NCBI RefSeq assembly: GCF_014648475.1
Contig: NZ_BMRE01000003.1
Coordinates: 186,001-250,000, forward strand
Length of the DNA: 64,000 nt
DNA from: Lentzea flava
GTDB lineage: Bacteria > Actinomycetota > Actinomycetes > Mycobacteriales > Pseudonocardiaceae
Direction: 5' to 3'
The position numbers and the translations under genes are program-made. A model generated the notes under the pieces. That model was not told the DNA's origin. It did not search any database and saw only the letters and a program-made list of their open reading frames with translations. Below, piece after piece: positions 17,845 through 26,050 of the stretch; within the stretch, counting starts at the first letter, position 1, and the number at the start of each line of letters is the position of its first letter.

Positions 17845-18272
17845 CCTCGCCGCAGGATCTGGTGGCCCAGGGCGCTTTCCTGCTGGAGAAGGCGAAGCGC
17901 CGCCGGGAGGCGTTGCACGCGGCGGAACGGCAGTCGGTGACCGAGACCGGCGAAGCGTCCTCTCCGGACGGTCTGGTGCGGGCTCGTGTCGACGCGGGCG
18001 GCATGCTGACGTCGCTGTTCCTCGCGCCGGGCGTGCACCGGCTGGACCCGCGCGAGCTCGCGGCGCTGATCACGTCCGTGACGCAGCAGGCGGCGGCCGG
18101 TCCGCGAGCCGCCGTGCGGCGCACCTACACCCAGCTGCACAACGAGGGGCTGGTCAAGCAGATGCCCCCGCTGCTGCCGGAACCGCCCGCGCCGCCGCCC
18201 GCACGTTCACGTCGGCCGGAGCCGCGCGAGGAGGAGACGGACCGGCCGATCATGCGCGACGAGGCCTGGTAG
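17841..18272 (+). CDS. YbaB/EbfC-like protein of ESX clusters
   Basis: A 143-residue protein with a helical start, a central pair of strands (GLVRARVDAGGMLTSLFL, LDPRELAALITSVTQQA) and a Pro/Arg-rich tail. This strand-turn-helix arrangement is that of YbaB/EbfC family proteins, which recur beside type VII substrates in actinobacteria; a second one lies at 45900 in the other ESX-like cluster. Whether it binds DNA or acts as a chaperone is not shown by sequence. Confidence 0.7.
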   Translation: MTSPQDLVAQGAFLLEKAKRRREALHAAERQSVTETGEASSPDGLVRARVDAGGMLTSLFLAPGVHRLDPRELAALITSVTQQAAAGPRAAVRRTYTQLHNEGLVKQMPPLLPEPPAPPPARSRRPEPREEETDRPIMRDEAW

Positions 18273-18328
18273 CGGCACGGGAATACCTCCCGCCGGGCGA
18301 CGTTGCAGTCGTCCGGAAGGGAGGTTCG

Positions 18329-18745
18329 ATGAGGGACAACTTCACCGAGTACCAGGCGAACGGTGAGGTCGCGGCCGACCGCTGGGTCACCGCGACGCAC
18401 CTGTTCGACACCGATCACGTCGAGACGACGGCCGAGCGGTGGGAACGAGCACAACTGCTGTTCGCCGCCAAGGACTACACCAGGGCCGCGCAGCTGCTGG
18501 CCGGGATCGTCGAGGAAGTGCCGTTCCAGACGGACCTCTGCCTGCTGCTGGCCCGCGCCTACTACCACTCGGCGCAGCTCGGGAAGGCCGAGGCGCAGCT
18601 CCGCGTGATCGTGGACCGCGACCCGGTCGAGCACTACGCGCACCTGCTGCTCGGACGCACGCTGGAGCGGCAGGGCAGGCCGGAGGAGGCCGCGCCCTGG
18701 CTCCGGCTCGCCGCCGCGTTCGGCGGGGAGCTAGCCGACGTCTAG
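18329..18745 (+). CDS. TPR-repeat protein
   Basis: A 138-residue protein with about three tetratricopeptide helix pairs: ERAQLLFAAKDYTRAAQLLAG, CLLLARAYYHSAQLGKAEAQ and AHLLLGRTLERQGRPEEAAP. The ATG has GGGAGG six bases upstream. It probably serves as a binding scaffold. The end overlaps the convergent EphD-like gene by 15 bases. It may belong to the preceding T7SS-like cluster, 56 bases upstream. Confidence 0.8.
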   Translation: MRDNFTEYQANGEVAADRWVTATHLFDTDHVETTAERWERAQLLFAAKDYTRAAQLLAGIVEEVPFQTDLCLLLARAYYHSAQLGKAEAQLRVIVDRDPVEHYAHLLLGRTLERQGRPEEAAPWLRLAAAFGGELADV

Positions 18746-20350
18746 CTTGGCGAACGCGCGCAGCAGGCCCGGCGCCGCACGGCTGGCGAGTCGTGCCGCC
18801 TTCGCCTCCGCCGTCACCGGCACCACGGGACGGTTGCGGCGAACCGCGCGCACGATCTCGCGCGCCACACCCTCGGGGCCGAAGCCGCGGCGGGCGTAGA
18901 GGCGGGACGCGCGGGCCTGCTTGCGGCTCTGCTCCTCGGCGCTCACGCCGGAGAACGTCGTGGTGGCCGTGATGTTCGTGTTCACCAGGCCGGGACAGAT
19001 CGCGCTGACGCCGATGGCGTGCGGCGCGAGCTCTGCCCGCAGGCAGTCCGACAGCATGAACACCGCGGCTTTGCTGGTCGCGTACGCGGAGAGGATCTTC
19101 GACGGCGTGTAGGCCGCCGCCGAGGACAGGTTCACGATGTGACCGCCCTCTCCGCGTTCCACCATCAGTTCGCCGAATGCACGGCAACCGTGCACGACGC
19201 CCCACAGGTTGACGTCCAGCACCCGTTGCCACTGCTCGGTCGACGTCGACAGGAACGACCCGGAGTGCCCGATGCCGGCGTTGTTCACGACCACGTCCGG
19301 CACGCCGTGCTCGTCGGCGACCTGCCGGGCCCAGGCCCTCACCGCCGCCTCGTCGCGCACGTCGACCTCGTAGGCGTGGCCGTCGATCATCTCGGCGGTG
19401 GCCTTGGCCGCCGTGAAGTCCACATCGGACACCACGACCTTCGCGCCGGTCTCGGCGAACGCCACCGCGGTCGCCCTGCCGATGCCGCTGCCGCCACCGG
19501 TGATCACGACGAGCTCGCGCGGGGGAGCGGAGTCCGTGATGAACTCGCTGATCATCCTGGCGAGCGGTTCCGGGTGGCTGAGCGGGGCCCAGTGCCCTGC
19601 CACGATCCTGCGCCTGCGCAGCGACGGCACCCAGCGCTCCAGGTCGAGGGGACCGGTCTGGATGAAGCGGTCGCGGGTCGGCTGGATCACCTGCACCGGC
19701 ATGGGCGCGTGGCGGTGTCGCGGTGCGCGCATGACCCGCCGGATGTTGGCCCGGTACAACGCGATTCCGCGCACCGCGTCCCTGGTGATCGTGGGCGCGG
19801 GCGTCGTCCTGACGCCCTCCATGCGCCGGAGCACGCCTCCCCAGCGCGGGCCGAGGTAGAGGCGCCAGAACAGCGGCGCGAGCACCGGCAGGTGGAACGT
19901 GCCGATGTACCAGGACCCCAGGAACTGCCGGAGGTGAGCGATCGACAGGCGTTGGCGCGACCAGTGGCCCATGTGGTCGAGGCACGGCCCGGAGATCGAG
20001 GTGAACGTGGCGATCCGCGCTCCCGGCTCGGTCACCGCCTCCCACGACTGGATCGAGCCCCAGTCGTGGCCGACCAGGTGCACCGGTTCGTCGGGGCTGA
20101 CCGCGTCGATCACCGCGAACAGGTCCCGCGCCAGGTGTTCGAGCCGGTAACCGTCCTCAGTGGACGGTGGTGTCGACTCGCCGGCCCCGCGCACGTCGTA
20201 GGTGACGACCCGGAAGTCCTTCTCCAGGATCGCCGCGACCCTGTCCCACACGGTGTGCGTGTCGGGATAGCCGTGCACGAGCACGACCGTCGGGCCGCTC
20301 GTGCCGCGCACCTGGACGGCGAGGTCGACTTCTCCGGAGCGCACGTTCAC
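18731..20350 (-). CDS. ephD: EphD-like fusion: alpha/beta hydrolase plus short-chain dehydrogenase
   Basis: A 539-residue two-domain enzyme. Residues 1-275 are an epoxide-hydrolase-like alpha/beta hydrolase (VLVHGYPDTHTVWD, nucleophile region LVGHDWGSIQSW). Residues about 278-539 are an SDR: cofactor motif VITGGGSGIGRATAVAFAE, NNAG in VVNNAGIGHSG, catalytic Ser in VNLSSAAAY and YATSK for Tyr/Lys. The same fusion is Mycobacterium tuberculosis EphD, which acts on oxygenated lipids. It is last in a three-gene operon whose genes overlap by four bases, so it probably processes the product of the oxygenase-like partner. Start GTG at 20350. Confidence 0.85.
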   Translation of the reverse strand: MNVRSGEVDLAVQVRGTSGPTVVLVHGYPDTHTVWDRVAAILEKDFRVVTYDVRGAGESTPPSTEDGYRLEHLARDLFAVIDAVSPDEPVHLVGHDWGSIQSWEAVTEPGARIATFTSISGPCLDHMGHWSRQRLSIAHLRQFLGSWYIGTFHLPVLAPLFWRLYLGPRWGGVLRRMEGVRTTPAPTITRDAVRGIALYRANIRRVMRAPRHRHAPMPVQVIQPTRDRFIQTGPLDLERWVPSLRRRRIVAGHWAPLSHPEPLARMISEFITDSAPPRELVVITGGGSGIGRATAVAFAETGAKVVVSDVDFTAAKATAEMIDGHAYEVDVRDEAAVRAWARQVADEHGVPDVVVNNAGIGHSGSFLSTSTEQWQRVLDVNLWGVVHGCRAFGELMVERGEGGHIVNLSSAAAYTPSKILSAYATSKAAVFMLSDCLRAELAPHAIGVSAICPGLVNTNITATTTFSGVSAEEQSRKQARASRLYARRGFGPEGVAREIVRAVRRNRPVVPVTAEAKAARLASRAAPGLLRAFAKLDVG

Positions 20351-21243
20351 AGTTCCTCCACGACGAGCCGGTCACCGGTTGGCCTGTCCACGCAGATCCG
20401 CACGCCGCCGACGTCGCACGTGCCGCAGAACCCCTGCCGGCACGAGTAGGCGACCGACGGCCGGAAGTCTCTGATCACGTCCAGCGCCGACCGGTCGGCG
20501 GGTACGTGCAGGGATACCCCGCTGCGCCGCAGTTCCACCGTGAACGGCCGCCCGCCGACGATCGGCGGCGGGCTGAAGCGCTCGAAGTGCAGCCAGCGCG
20601 AGGAGAACTCCTCCCGCACCTGGGCGAGCATCGATGCCGGGCCGCAGCAGTAGACGGCGCCGTTCGGGTCCGCGTCGGTCAGGAGCGGTCCGCCGCGCCC
20701 GATCCTGATGTCGACCCGGCCGATCGGCAGTTCGTCCAGGAACGGCATGGCTGTGGTCGACCGGCCGCAGTAGACGAGCCGCCAGTCGAGGCCCGCCCGC
20801 GCGGCCGCGTGGACCATCGGCAGGATCGGCGTGATCCCGATGCCGCCCGCCACGAACACGACAGGCCCGATGCCCGCGAACGGGAAGGCGTTGCGCGGTC
20901 CCCTGACCTGGATCCGGTCGCCGACGCCGAGTGCCTGCACCTCGCGCGAGCCCGCGCCGACCGCGCGCACCGCGATCCGGTACGTGTCGTCCTCCGGGTC
21001 GCCGCACAGCGAGTACTGGCGGCGCAGGCCGGACGGCAGGTGCAGGTCGACGTGGCAACCGGGCTGCCACGCGGGCAGCGCGGGTCCGCCGAGCCTCAGG
21101 CTGACGACGCCGTCCGCGACCTCCTCTCGGCCGACCACCGTGAGCCACAAGGCATCCCGCGCCGTTCCGGGGCGCGCCCGGCCGCCGATCCGCAGCACCG
21201 CGGCGTCGTAGAGGGTGCCGAACCTCGTGAGCCCTCGCAGCAT
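20347..21243 (-). CDS. Ferredoxin-NAD(P)H reductase, PDR/VanB type with 2Fe-2S
   Basis: A 298-residue electron-transfer protein. Residues about 40-130 form the flavin-binding barrel (RQYSLCGDPED), about 135-215 the NAD(P) domain (FVAGGIGITPILPM, YCCGPASML), and the C-terminal 85 residues a plant-type 2Fe-2S domain with SCRQGFCGTC plus a last cysteine in RICVD. It passes electrons from NAD(P)H to a partner oxygenase. The start ATG overlaps the stop of the upstream ferritin-like protein gene, the obvious partner. Confidence 0.9.
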   Translation of the reverse strand: MLRGLTRFGTLYDAAVLRIGGRARPGTARDALWLTVVGREEVADGVVSLRLGGPALPAWQPGCHVDLHLPSGLRRQYSLCGDPEDDTYRIAVRAVGAGSREVQALGVGDRIQVRGPRNAFPFAGIGPVVFVAGGIGITPILPMVHAAARAGLDWRLVYCGRSTTAMPFLDELPIGRVDIRIGRGGPLLTDADPNGAVYCCGPASMLAQVREEFSSRWLHFERFSPPPIVGGRPFTVELRRSGVSLHVPADRSALDVIRDFRPSVAYSCRQGFCGTCDVGGVRICVDRPTGDRLVVEEL

Positions 21244-22100
21244 CAGTGCGCCTCGCGGGCGGCGGGGGAGGACGCGAGATAGGCGACGGCCTGCGCCGTC
21301 GAGCCCTCCTGCTTCGGGTGGTAGGCGGGGTGGAAGTACCGCAGGAACGCCCGGAAGATCTCCGACAGCTTCGGCAGGAGCCCGCGCCGCCCGGCCCGCA
21401 TCGCCTCGCGCCAGGTCAGCCGCACCTTCGTGGTCCTGTCGGCCTTGACCATGAACCGCGCGCCCCGCACCCACAGCCAGAACAACACCGGCGCCACCAG
21501 CAGCATGGTCCGCGCCCGGCGCACGTACCGGCGGTCGAGGTGGCACATCAGGTCGTACGCGACGCTGCGGTGCTCGACCTCCTCGGCCGCGTGCCAGCGC
21601 AGCAGGTCCAGCATGACCGGGTGGATGCCGGCGCGGTCGAGCGCGTCGGCGTTCAGCATCCAGTCGCCCAGGTAGGCCGTGAAGTGCTCGACGGCCGCCA
21701 CGATCGCGACCCGTTCGATCAGCTGCTCGCGCGCCTGCTCGTCGCTGAGCCCGGCCCTGGGCCCGAGGATCCGGCGGAACACGTGCTCCATCTGCCGCGT
21801 GAACGGCCGCGGGTCGAGCCCGTTCGCGAGCAGGTGGTCGAGCACCTCGCTGTGCGCCTCGGCGTGCATCGCCTCCTGCCCGATGAAGCCGAGCACGTCC
21901 TCGCGCAACGTGTCGTCGCTGATCAACGGCACGGCCTGCTGGAACGTTCGCACGAACCACCGCTCGCCTTCGGGCAACAGCAGGTGCAGGACGTTCATGA
22001 CGTGCGTGGCCACCGGCTCGTCCGGCACCCAGTGCATCGGCAGGGTCGACCAGTCGAACCGCACGTCACGAGGCTGCAGAACGAGGTTGTCCGGCTCCAT
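21243..22100 (-). CDS. COG3687-type metal-dependent hydrolase/di-iron-like protein
   Basis: A 285-residue helical protein of the predicted metal-dependent hydrolase family. Candidate metal ligands are in GQEAMHAEAH (about residue 80), VAAVEHFTAYLGDW (about 140) and AAEEVEHRSVAYD (about 185), the E/EH/EEVEH pattern of ferritin-like di-iron sites. The start ATG has GGAGG seven bases ahead. First gene of the operon divergent from the TetR gene. With a flavin/FeS reductase coded immediately downstream, I infer an oxygenase or desaturase-like activity; this is not proven for the family. Confidence 0.75.
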   Translation of the reverse strand: MEPDNLVLQPRDVRFDWSTLPMHWVPDEPVATHVMNVLHLLLPEGERWFVRTFQQAVPLISDDTLREDVLGFIGQEAMHAEAHSEVLDHLLANGLDPRPFTRQMEHVFRRILGPRAGLSDEQAREQLIERVAIVAAVEHFTAYLGDWMLNADALDRAGIHPVMLDLLRWHAAEEVEHRSVAYDLMCHLDRRYVRRARTMLLVAPVLFWLWVRGARFMVKADRTTKVRLTWREAMRAGRRGLLPKLSEIFRAFLRYFHPAYHPKQEGSTAQAVAYLASSPAAREAH

Positions 22101-22119
22101 CACGTACCTCCGCCAATTA

Positions 22120-22159
22120 CTACGCCCGCGTAGCTTTGTGAAAGCTACGCCACCGTAGC
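22120..22159. promoter_or_regulatory. TetR operator region with nested palindromes
   Basis: Three palindromes overlap between the divergent genes: CTACGCCCGCGTAG (22120-22133), GTAGCTTTGTGAAAGCTAC (22130-22148) and GCTACGCCACCGTAGC (22144-22159). They all use GCTACG/CGTAGC half sites. The position, touching the start of the TetR gene, predicts autoregulation and control of the operon leading leftward. Confidence 0.8.
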
Positions 22160-22170
22160 AATATGGGTTC

Positions 22171-22782
22171 GTGAGCACAACGCGCCGGAAGTACGCCCGC
22201 CGCCTGCCACCCGAACAGCGCCGCGAGCAGCTGCTGGACGCCGCCCTGAGCCTGATTCCGGCAGGCTTCGACACGGTGACGATGGAATCCGTCGCCAAAC
22301 AGGCCGCCGTGACCAAACCCGTCCTCTACGACCTCTTCGCCAACCGCGCCGAACTGATCAGCGCCCTGCTGGAACGCGAGGCGGCCCGCGCGACCGAACA
22401 GGTCCTGGCCGCTCTCCCGACCGACTTCGCGACCCGCTCACCGGACGACGCGTTCGCCGACGCGGTCCGCGTCTTCGTGAACGCCGTCGTCGAGGCTCCG
22501 GACCGGTGGCGGCTCGTGCTGCTGCCGCCGGAAGGCACGCCCCGCGAGTTCCGGGCGCAGGTCGAACTGGTGCGCGCCGGGGTGCTCGCCCAGATCGAGG
22601 ACCTGGCGGCCCTGGGTCTCAAGGAACTGGGCGGGCTGGACGACCTGGACTCGGCGTTGCTGGGACACGCGATGCTCGCGCTCGCCGAGATGTCCGGCCG
22701 TCTGGTGCTGACCGATCCGGAGAAGTTCACGCCTGACCGGCTGGTGGCGTTCGTAGCCCGGATCGCGCACGGGCTGCGGTGA
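22171..22782 (+). CDS. TetR-family repressor
   Basis: A 203-residue regulator. The N-terminal HTH is EQRREQLLDAALSLIPAGFDTVTMESVAKQAAVTKPVLYDLFANRAEL. The C-terminal domain is helical and variable. The GTG start follows an A/T-rich hexamer by only about ten bases, so the mRNA may be nearly leaderless. It probably binds the palindromes at 22120-22159 and represses the divergent oxidative operon until a lipophilic ligand is present. Confidence 0.92.
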   Translation: MSTTRRKYARRLPPEQRREQLLDAALSLIPAGFDTVTMESVAKQAAVTKPVLYDLFANRAELISALLEREAARATEQVLAALPTDFATRSPDDAFADAVRVFVNAVVEAPDRWRLVLLPPEGTPREFRAQVELVRAGVLAQIEDLAALGLKELGGLDDLDSALLGHAMLALAEMSGRLVLTDPEKFTPDRLVAFVARIAHGLR

Positions 22783-22791
22783 TGAAGGGGT

Positions 22792-23739
22792 TCACACCCG
22801 CACGTGGGTGAGCAGTGCCAGACCGGTCGGGTCGGCGCCGACGGACACGTTGCGTCCCGGCAGCAGGGCGCGCACGGCCGCTTCGTCGCGCTCGATCAGC
22901 GACCACTCCATCAGGAATTCCAACGGCCACCGGAACGGGTTCCCCACCGCGGTGCAGGAGAAGTAGAACGTGCTGCCCGGACGGCACAACCTGGTCAGCA
23001 CGGCCTCGGTCAGCCGAACAGCCGCGCGGTCGTTGAGGTAGTCGTAGAGGCCGTTCACCACGACGAGGTCGAACGGGCCGAGTTCGGCCAGCGGGCCGAG
23101 AGCGCGGAAGACGTTGCCCGGCACGACGGTGGTGAAGTCGTTCAACAGGCCGAGGCGTTTCTGGGCCAGGGACAACGCGTCCGGGTCGACGTCGGTGAGC
23201 ACGAACCTGTCGCCGGGACGGACGATGCCCGGCGGGATGAGCCGCAGGTCGGGGGCGGCGCCGGACGCGATCAGCAGCACCGAGTGCGGGCCGTTGCGCG
23301 GTGCGGTGAGCACGTCGCTGATCAGCCTGGCCTGGTGCATCACCCGGTTGCGCAGCTGCTGGGTGATCGCCGAGTGCTGCAGGCTGGCCTCGACGTGCCA
23401 GGCGAGCGTGCCCGGTGCGGCGCCGTTGGCCTGGGCCATCACGTGCTCGACCAGCTGGTGGTCGCCGGGATAGCCGCGGGCCCATTCCTGTTCGCTGCGC
23501 ATGAAGGGTGAACGCGCGCACGCGGACCTGGCCGGCTGGACGATCGCGGCGATGTCCTCGTCCGGCACGCCCGCGAGCGCGGCGGCACCGATCTGCGTGC
23601 CGAGAGTGCGGAAGCGGCCGCCGACCAGCATCTGCGTCGCGGGATCGCCGAGGTTGAACTCCTTCTCACTGCGCAGGAAGCCGTCGACGGCGTCGCTGAG
23701 CCGGTGCAGGGCGTCCATGCTTTGCGGGAGCACTGTCAT
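22792..23739 (-). CDS. SAM-dependent class I methyltransferase
   Basis: A 315-residue protein. The first 140 residues are helical and unassigned. The Rossmann-like methyltransferase core follows: SVLLIASGAAPDLRLIPPG replaces the usual glycine-rich motif I, DRFVLTDVDPDALSLAQKRL gives the acidic residue after strand 2, and FDLVVVNGLYDYLNDRAAVRL gives motif IV. The glycine loop is SGAAP rather than GxGxG. Substrate unknown. Transcribed toward the TetR gene and likely single. Confidence 0.75.
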   Translation of the reverse strand: MTVLPQSMDALHRLSDAVDGFLRSEKEFNLGDPATQMLVGGRFRTLGTQIGAAALAGVPDEDIAAIVQPARSACARSPFMRSEQEWARGYPGDHQLVEHVMAQANGAAPGTLAWHVEASLQHSAITQQLRNRVMHQARLISDVLTAPRNGPHSVLLIASGAAPDLRLIPPGIVRPGDRFVLTDVDPDALSLAQKRLGLLNDFTTVVPGNVFRALGPLAELGPFDLVVVNGLYDYLNDRAAVRLTEAVLTRLCRPGSTFYFSCTAVGNPFRWPLEFLMEWSLIERDEAAVRALLPGRNVSVGADPTGLALLTHVRV

Positions 23740-23839
23740 CGAACACTTCCTCGCTGCGGCAACGGTTCCAGAGCCTGTCAGGCGGCGCTGTCCACCGACA
23801 GAGTCTTTCGGGTAATACGGGGCCGACCCCGCAGGGAGT

Positions 23840-24685
23840 TCAGCGACCGGCGGCGCTGACGGCGTCCGCGATCGCCTGGTGGCCGGCGGGCGTCGGGTGC
23901 ACGTCGGTGCGGTCGCAGAAGTAGGTGAGCGTGCACACCTTGGCCACCGAGGCCGGGATCTGGCCGTACTTCGGGTCCTGGGTGAGGTCGGTCAGGGCGC
24001 CGTAGCCGCCGGTCGTGCTCGTGACGTCGGCGAACTTGGCGCCGGCTTTGGCGTACTCGGCGGCGATCGTGCTGTTGAAGTCCTGGAACATCGAGACCGA
24101 CAGGCGGGCGATGTTCTTGCCGTTCGGGATCGACGGGTTCACCCACGCGCCGAGGAAGACGTCCGGGTAGGTGAGGCCGATGATCTTCACGTCCGGCGCG
24201 GCCGCGCGGAGCTTGGCGAGCGTGGCGGCGACGTTGGTCCTGATGCCGGCGACGGTCGTGGTCGCGCACTGCAGCGGGTCCTGGGCGATCGCGCACGGTG
24301 CCAGGTCGTTGCCGCCGATCACGATGGTGACGAGGCTGGTCCTGCCGGCGCGCAAGGTGTCCACGGCCGCGTCGAGCTGGGTCTTGCCGCCCGCGCCCTG
24401 CCCGCACGCGGGTTTCGTGGCGAGGTCGGCGGAGGTGGCGCCGTTGCACGCGAAGTTGACCAGCTCGAGGCCGGACTGCTTGGCGAGGATCTGGGCGAAG
24501 CTCTCCCCGGTGCCGCCGGGGGCGAAGCCGGTGGCGTAGGAGTCGCCGATCGACACGTAGGTCCGCTGAACGGGCGGGGTGCTCGTCGTCGGCTCAGGCG
24601 TGGGAGCCGGCGTGGGCGGAGTCGAGGTGCATGCGCCCAGCGCCGTCAACAACGCCGCGACCAGCGCAAACCTCCGCACACCCAC
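23840..24685 (-). CDS. SGNH/GDSL-family secreted esterase (lipoprotein)
   Basis: A 281-residue SGNH hydrolase of the streptomycete lipase/esterase type. The signal peptide ends in a lipobox LTALGAC at residue 19, followed by a Pro/Thr-rich linker. Block I is VSIGDSYATGFAP with the nucleophile Ser, the Gly block is in NFACNGATSADL, the Asn block is IVIGGNDLAPC, and the catalytic Asp-His pair is in RTDVHPTPAGHQ. Six cysteines in the mature part suggest disulfides. It hydrolyses lipid or aryl esters at the cell surface. Confidence 0.9.
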   Translation of the reverse strand: MGVRRFALVAALLTALGACTSTPPTPAPTPEPTTSTPPVQRTYVSIGDSYATGFAPGGTGESFAQILAKQSGLELVNFACNGATSADLATKPACGQGAGGKTQLDAAVDTLRAGRTSLVTIVIGGNDLAPCAIAQDPLQCATTTVAGIRTNVAATLAKLRAAAPDVKIIGLTYPDVFLGAWVNPSIPNGKNIARLSVSMFQDFNSTIAAEYAKAGAKFADVTSTTGGYGALTDLTQDPKYGQIPASVAKVCTLTYFCDRTDVHPTPAGHQAIADAVSAAGR

Positions 24686-24810
24686 TCCCTTTCGCCGGAA
24701 CCGATGTGCCGAGGCTACGAAACGCGCCGTGAGGACTCTGTGTTGACGGCGGATTGCTCCGAGAGCGAACAGCGATCACCGGAGGCCCCGGTTGATGTTC
24801 AGATGGGGGT

Positions 24811-25380
24811 ATGACCGAGCGTGCCCACGCCCAGTACCTCGACCTCACGCCGACCGCCGAGCGCCCCAGTGTGGTGCTGGTGGCGGGCATCCCGGGCGCG
24901 GGCAAGAGCACCCTCGCGGAGTCGCTCGCCCGCCACCTGAAGTGGCCGATCGTCTCGATGGACTGGCTGCTGGGCACGATGACGCCGTTCCGCGAGCTGA
25001 GCGACGAGACCGCGAGGGCGCTGGTGGACCTGAACGTCGTCGCCTCGATCGCCCGGCACGTGCAGCTCGGGATCGACGTGGTCGTCGACGTGGCCGGGCA
25101 CACCCGAGAGGCGCGCGCACGCCTGCGTGAGCTCACCGGACGGCTCGGCGGCGTGTTCGTCGGGGTCGAGTGCGTCTGCTCGGACGAACGCCTGCACCGC
25201 GAACGGGTCGAAGGCCGGTCGCGGGGCATTCCCGGTTGGCACGCAACGGTTCCCTGGGCGCACGTCGAGCGGATGCGCGGCCTGTGGGAGCCGTGGGAGG
25301 AAGCCCACCTGGTGCTCGACTCGGCTGTCGAGACGCCGGACAGCTCGCTCGAACGCGTTCTGGACGCGCTGGGAAGGTGA
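24811..25380 (+). CDS. P-loop kinase-like AAA family ATPase
   Basis: A 189-residue protein with Walker A VAGIPGAGKSTLAESLA at residues 23-39 and a second acidic motif in DVVVDVAGHTREARARL. The layout (Walker A, VSMDWLLG, helical lid with RERVEGRSRGIPGW) is that of small zeta-toxin/adenylylsulfate- or gluconate-kinase-like P-loop kinases acting on small molecules. No antitoxin gene is nearby. Divergent from the SGNH gene and convergent with the RNase gene across a strong hairpin. Confidence 0.75.
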   Translation: MTERAHAQYLDLTPTAERPSVVLVAGIPGAGKSTLAESLARHLKWPIVSMDWLLGTMTPFRELSDETARALVDLNVVASIARHVQLGIDVVVDVAGHTREARARLRELTGRLGGVFVGVECVCSDERLHRERVEGRSRGIPGWHATVPWAHVERMRGLWEPWEEAHLVLDSAVETPDSSLERVLDALGR

Positions 25381-25409
25381 ACCGGCCGGGACGCGCGCCC
25401 CGGCCGGTT
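25380..25409. terminator. Bidirectional terminator hairpin
   Basis: AACCGGCCGGG (25380-25390) pairs perfectly with CCCGGCCGGTT (25399-25409), giving an 11-bp stem and an 8-base loop between two convergent genes. Each arm ends in two T or A, so it can act on both strands. Confidence 0.85.
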
Positions 25410-25416
25410 CGTCCTC

Positions 25417-25824
25417 TCAGAGGCGGTAGAAGTTCGCGTAGTGGTCCGGCGAGAAGTAGACGACGCCGGTGGTGTGGTCGACGACGATCCGGTACGCGTC
25501 CCGGGAGGCGTTGCAGCGCCGCGGGTAGACGTCGAGCTCCTGGTAGCTGTGGCCGGCCGGCAGCTGGCCCTCGCGGTTGAAGAACGTGCCACCGGTGTAG
25601 TTGCACTGCCCGTTCGGCCAGTCGTGCCAGCCGCGGCCCGGGTAGCCCATCGACGCCCAGGTCGAGTTGGCGGAGCGCGCGGCCGAACAGCGCGATTGCG
25701 TGCAGGAGCTGTACACGGCGGCGTCGGCGGCGGGTGCGATCGCGGTGGTCACGCCGAGCACGGCCGCGACGACGGCGAGAGCGGCGAACAGACGACGAGT
25801 CCGGTGCGGTTGCAGGGTTTGCAC
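25417..25824 (-). CDS. Secreted guanyl-specific ribonuclease (RNase Sa/barnase family)
   Basis: A 135-residue exported RNase. GTG start at 25824 with GGAGG eight bases ahead; signal peptide to about residue 35 (ending ADAA). The mature part ends in the family signature: NREGQLP, YQELDVY with the catalytic Glu, the Arg of SRDAYRIVVD, and SPDHYANF with the catalytic His. Extra cysteines (SSCTQSRC, GQCN, RRCN) probably make two disulfides. It cleaves RNA after G outside the cell. No barstar-like inhibitor gene is adjacent. Confidence 0.88.
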   Translation of the reverse strand: MQTLQPHRTRRLFAALAVVAAVLGVTTAIAPAADAAVYSSCTQSRCSAARSANSTWASMGYPGRGWHDWPNGQCNYTGGTFFNREGQLPAGHSYQELDVYPRRCNASRDAYRIVVDHTTGVVYFSPDHYANFYRL

Positions 25825-26050
25825 TTCAAGACCTCCATCGGCAGGGATCGTGGATGTCGTGATCTTTTCTGTTGATCACCACGAGCCGGTGAACGGCAGG
25901 AAACCGGCCGCGGAACGGCTGTGGCCTCTTCACGTTCGCACAGTCGGCGCCGTCGTGCGCTGTTTTGGATCAACCACGCCTCTGAACGCCCGAGTTGATC
26001 AACTCCGAACAGGCGATTGCGTGCGCTGCCACCGGGGATAGATTTGCGTT

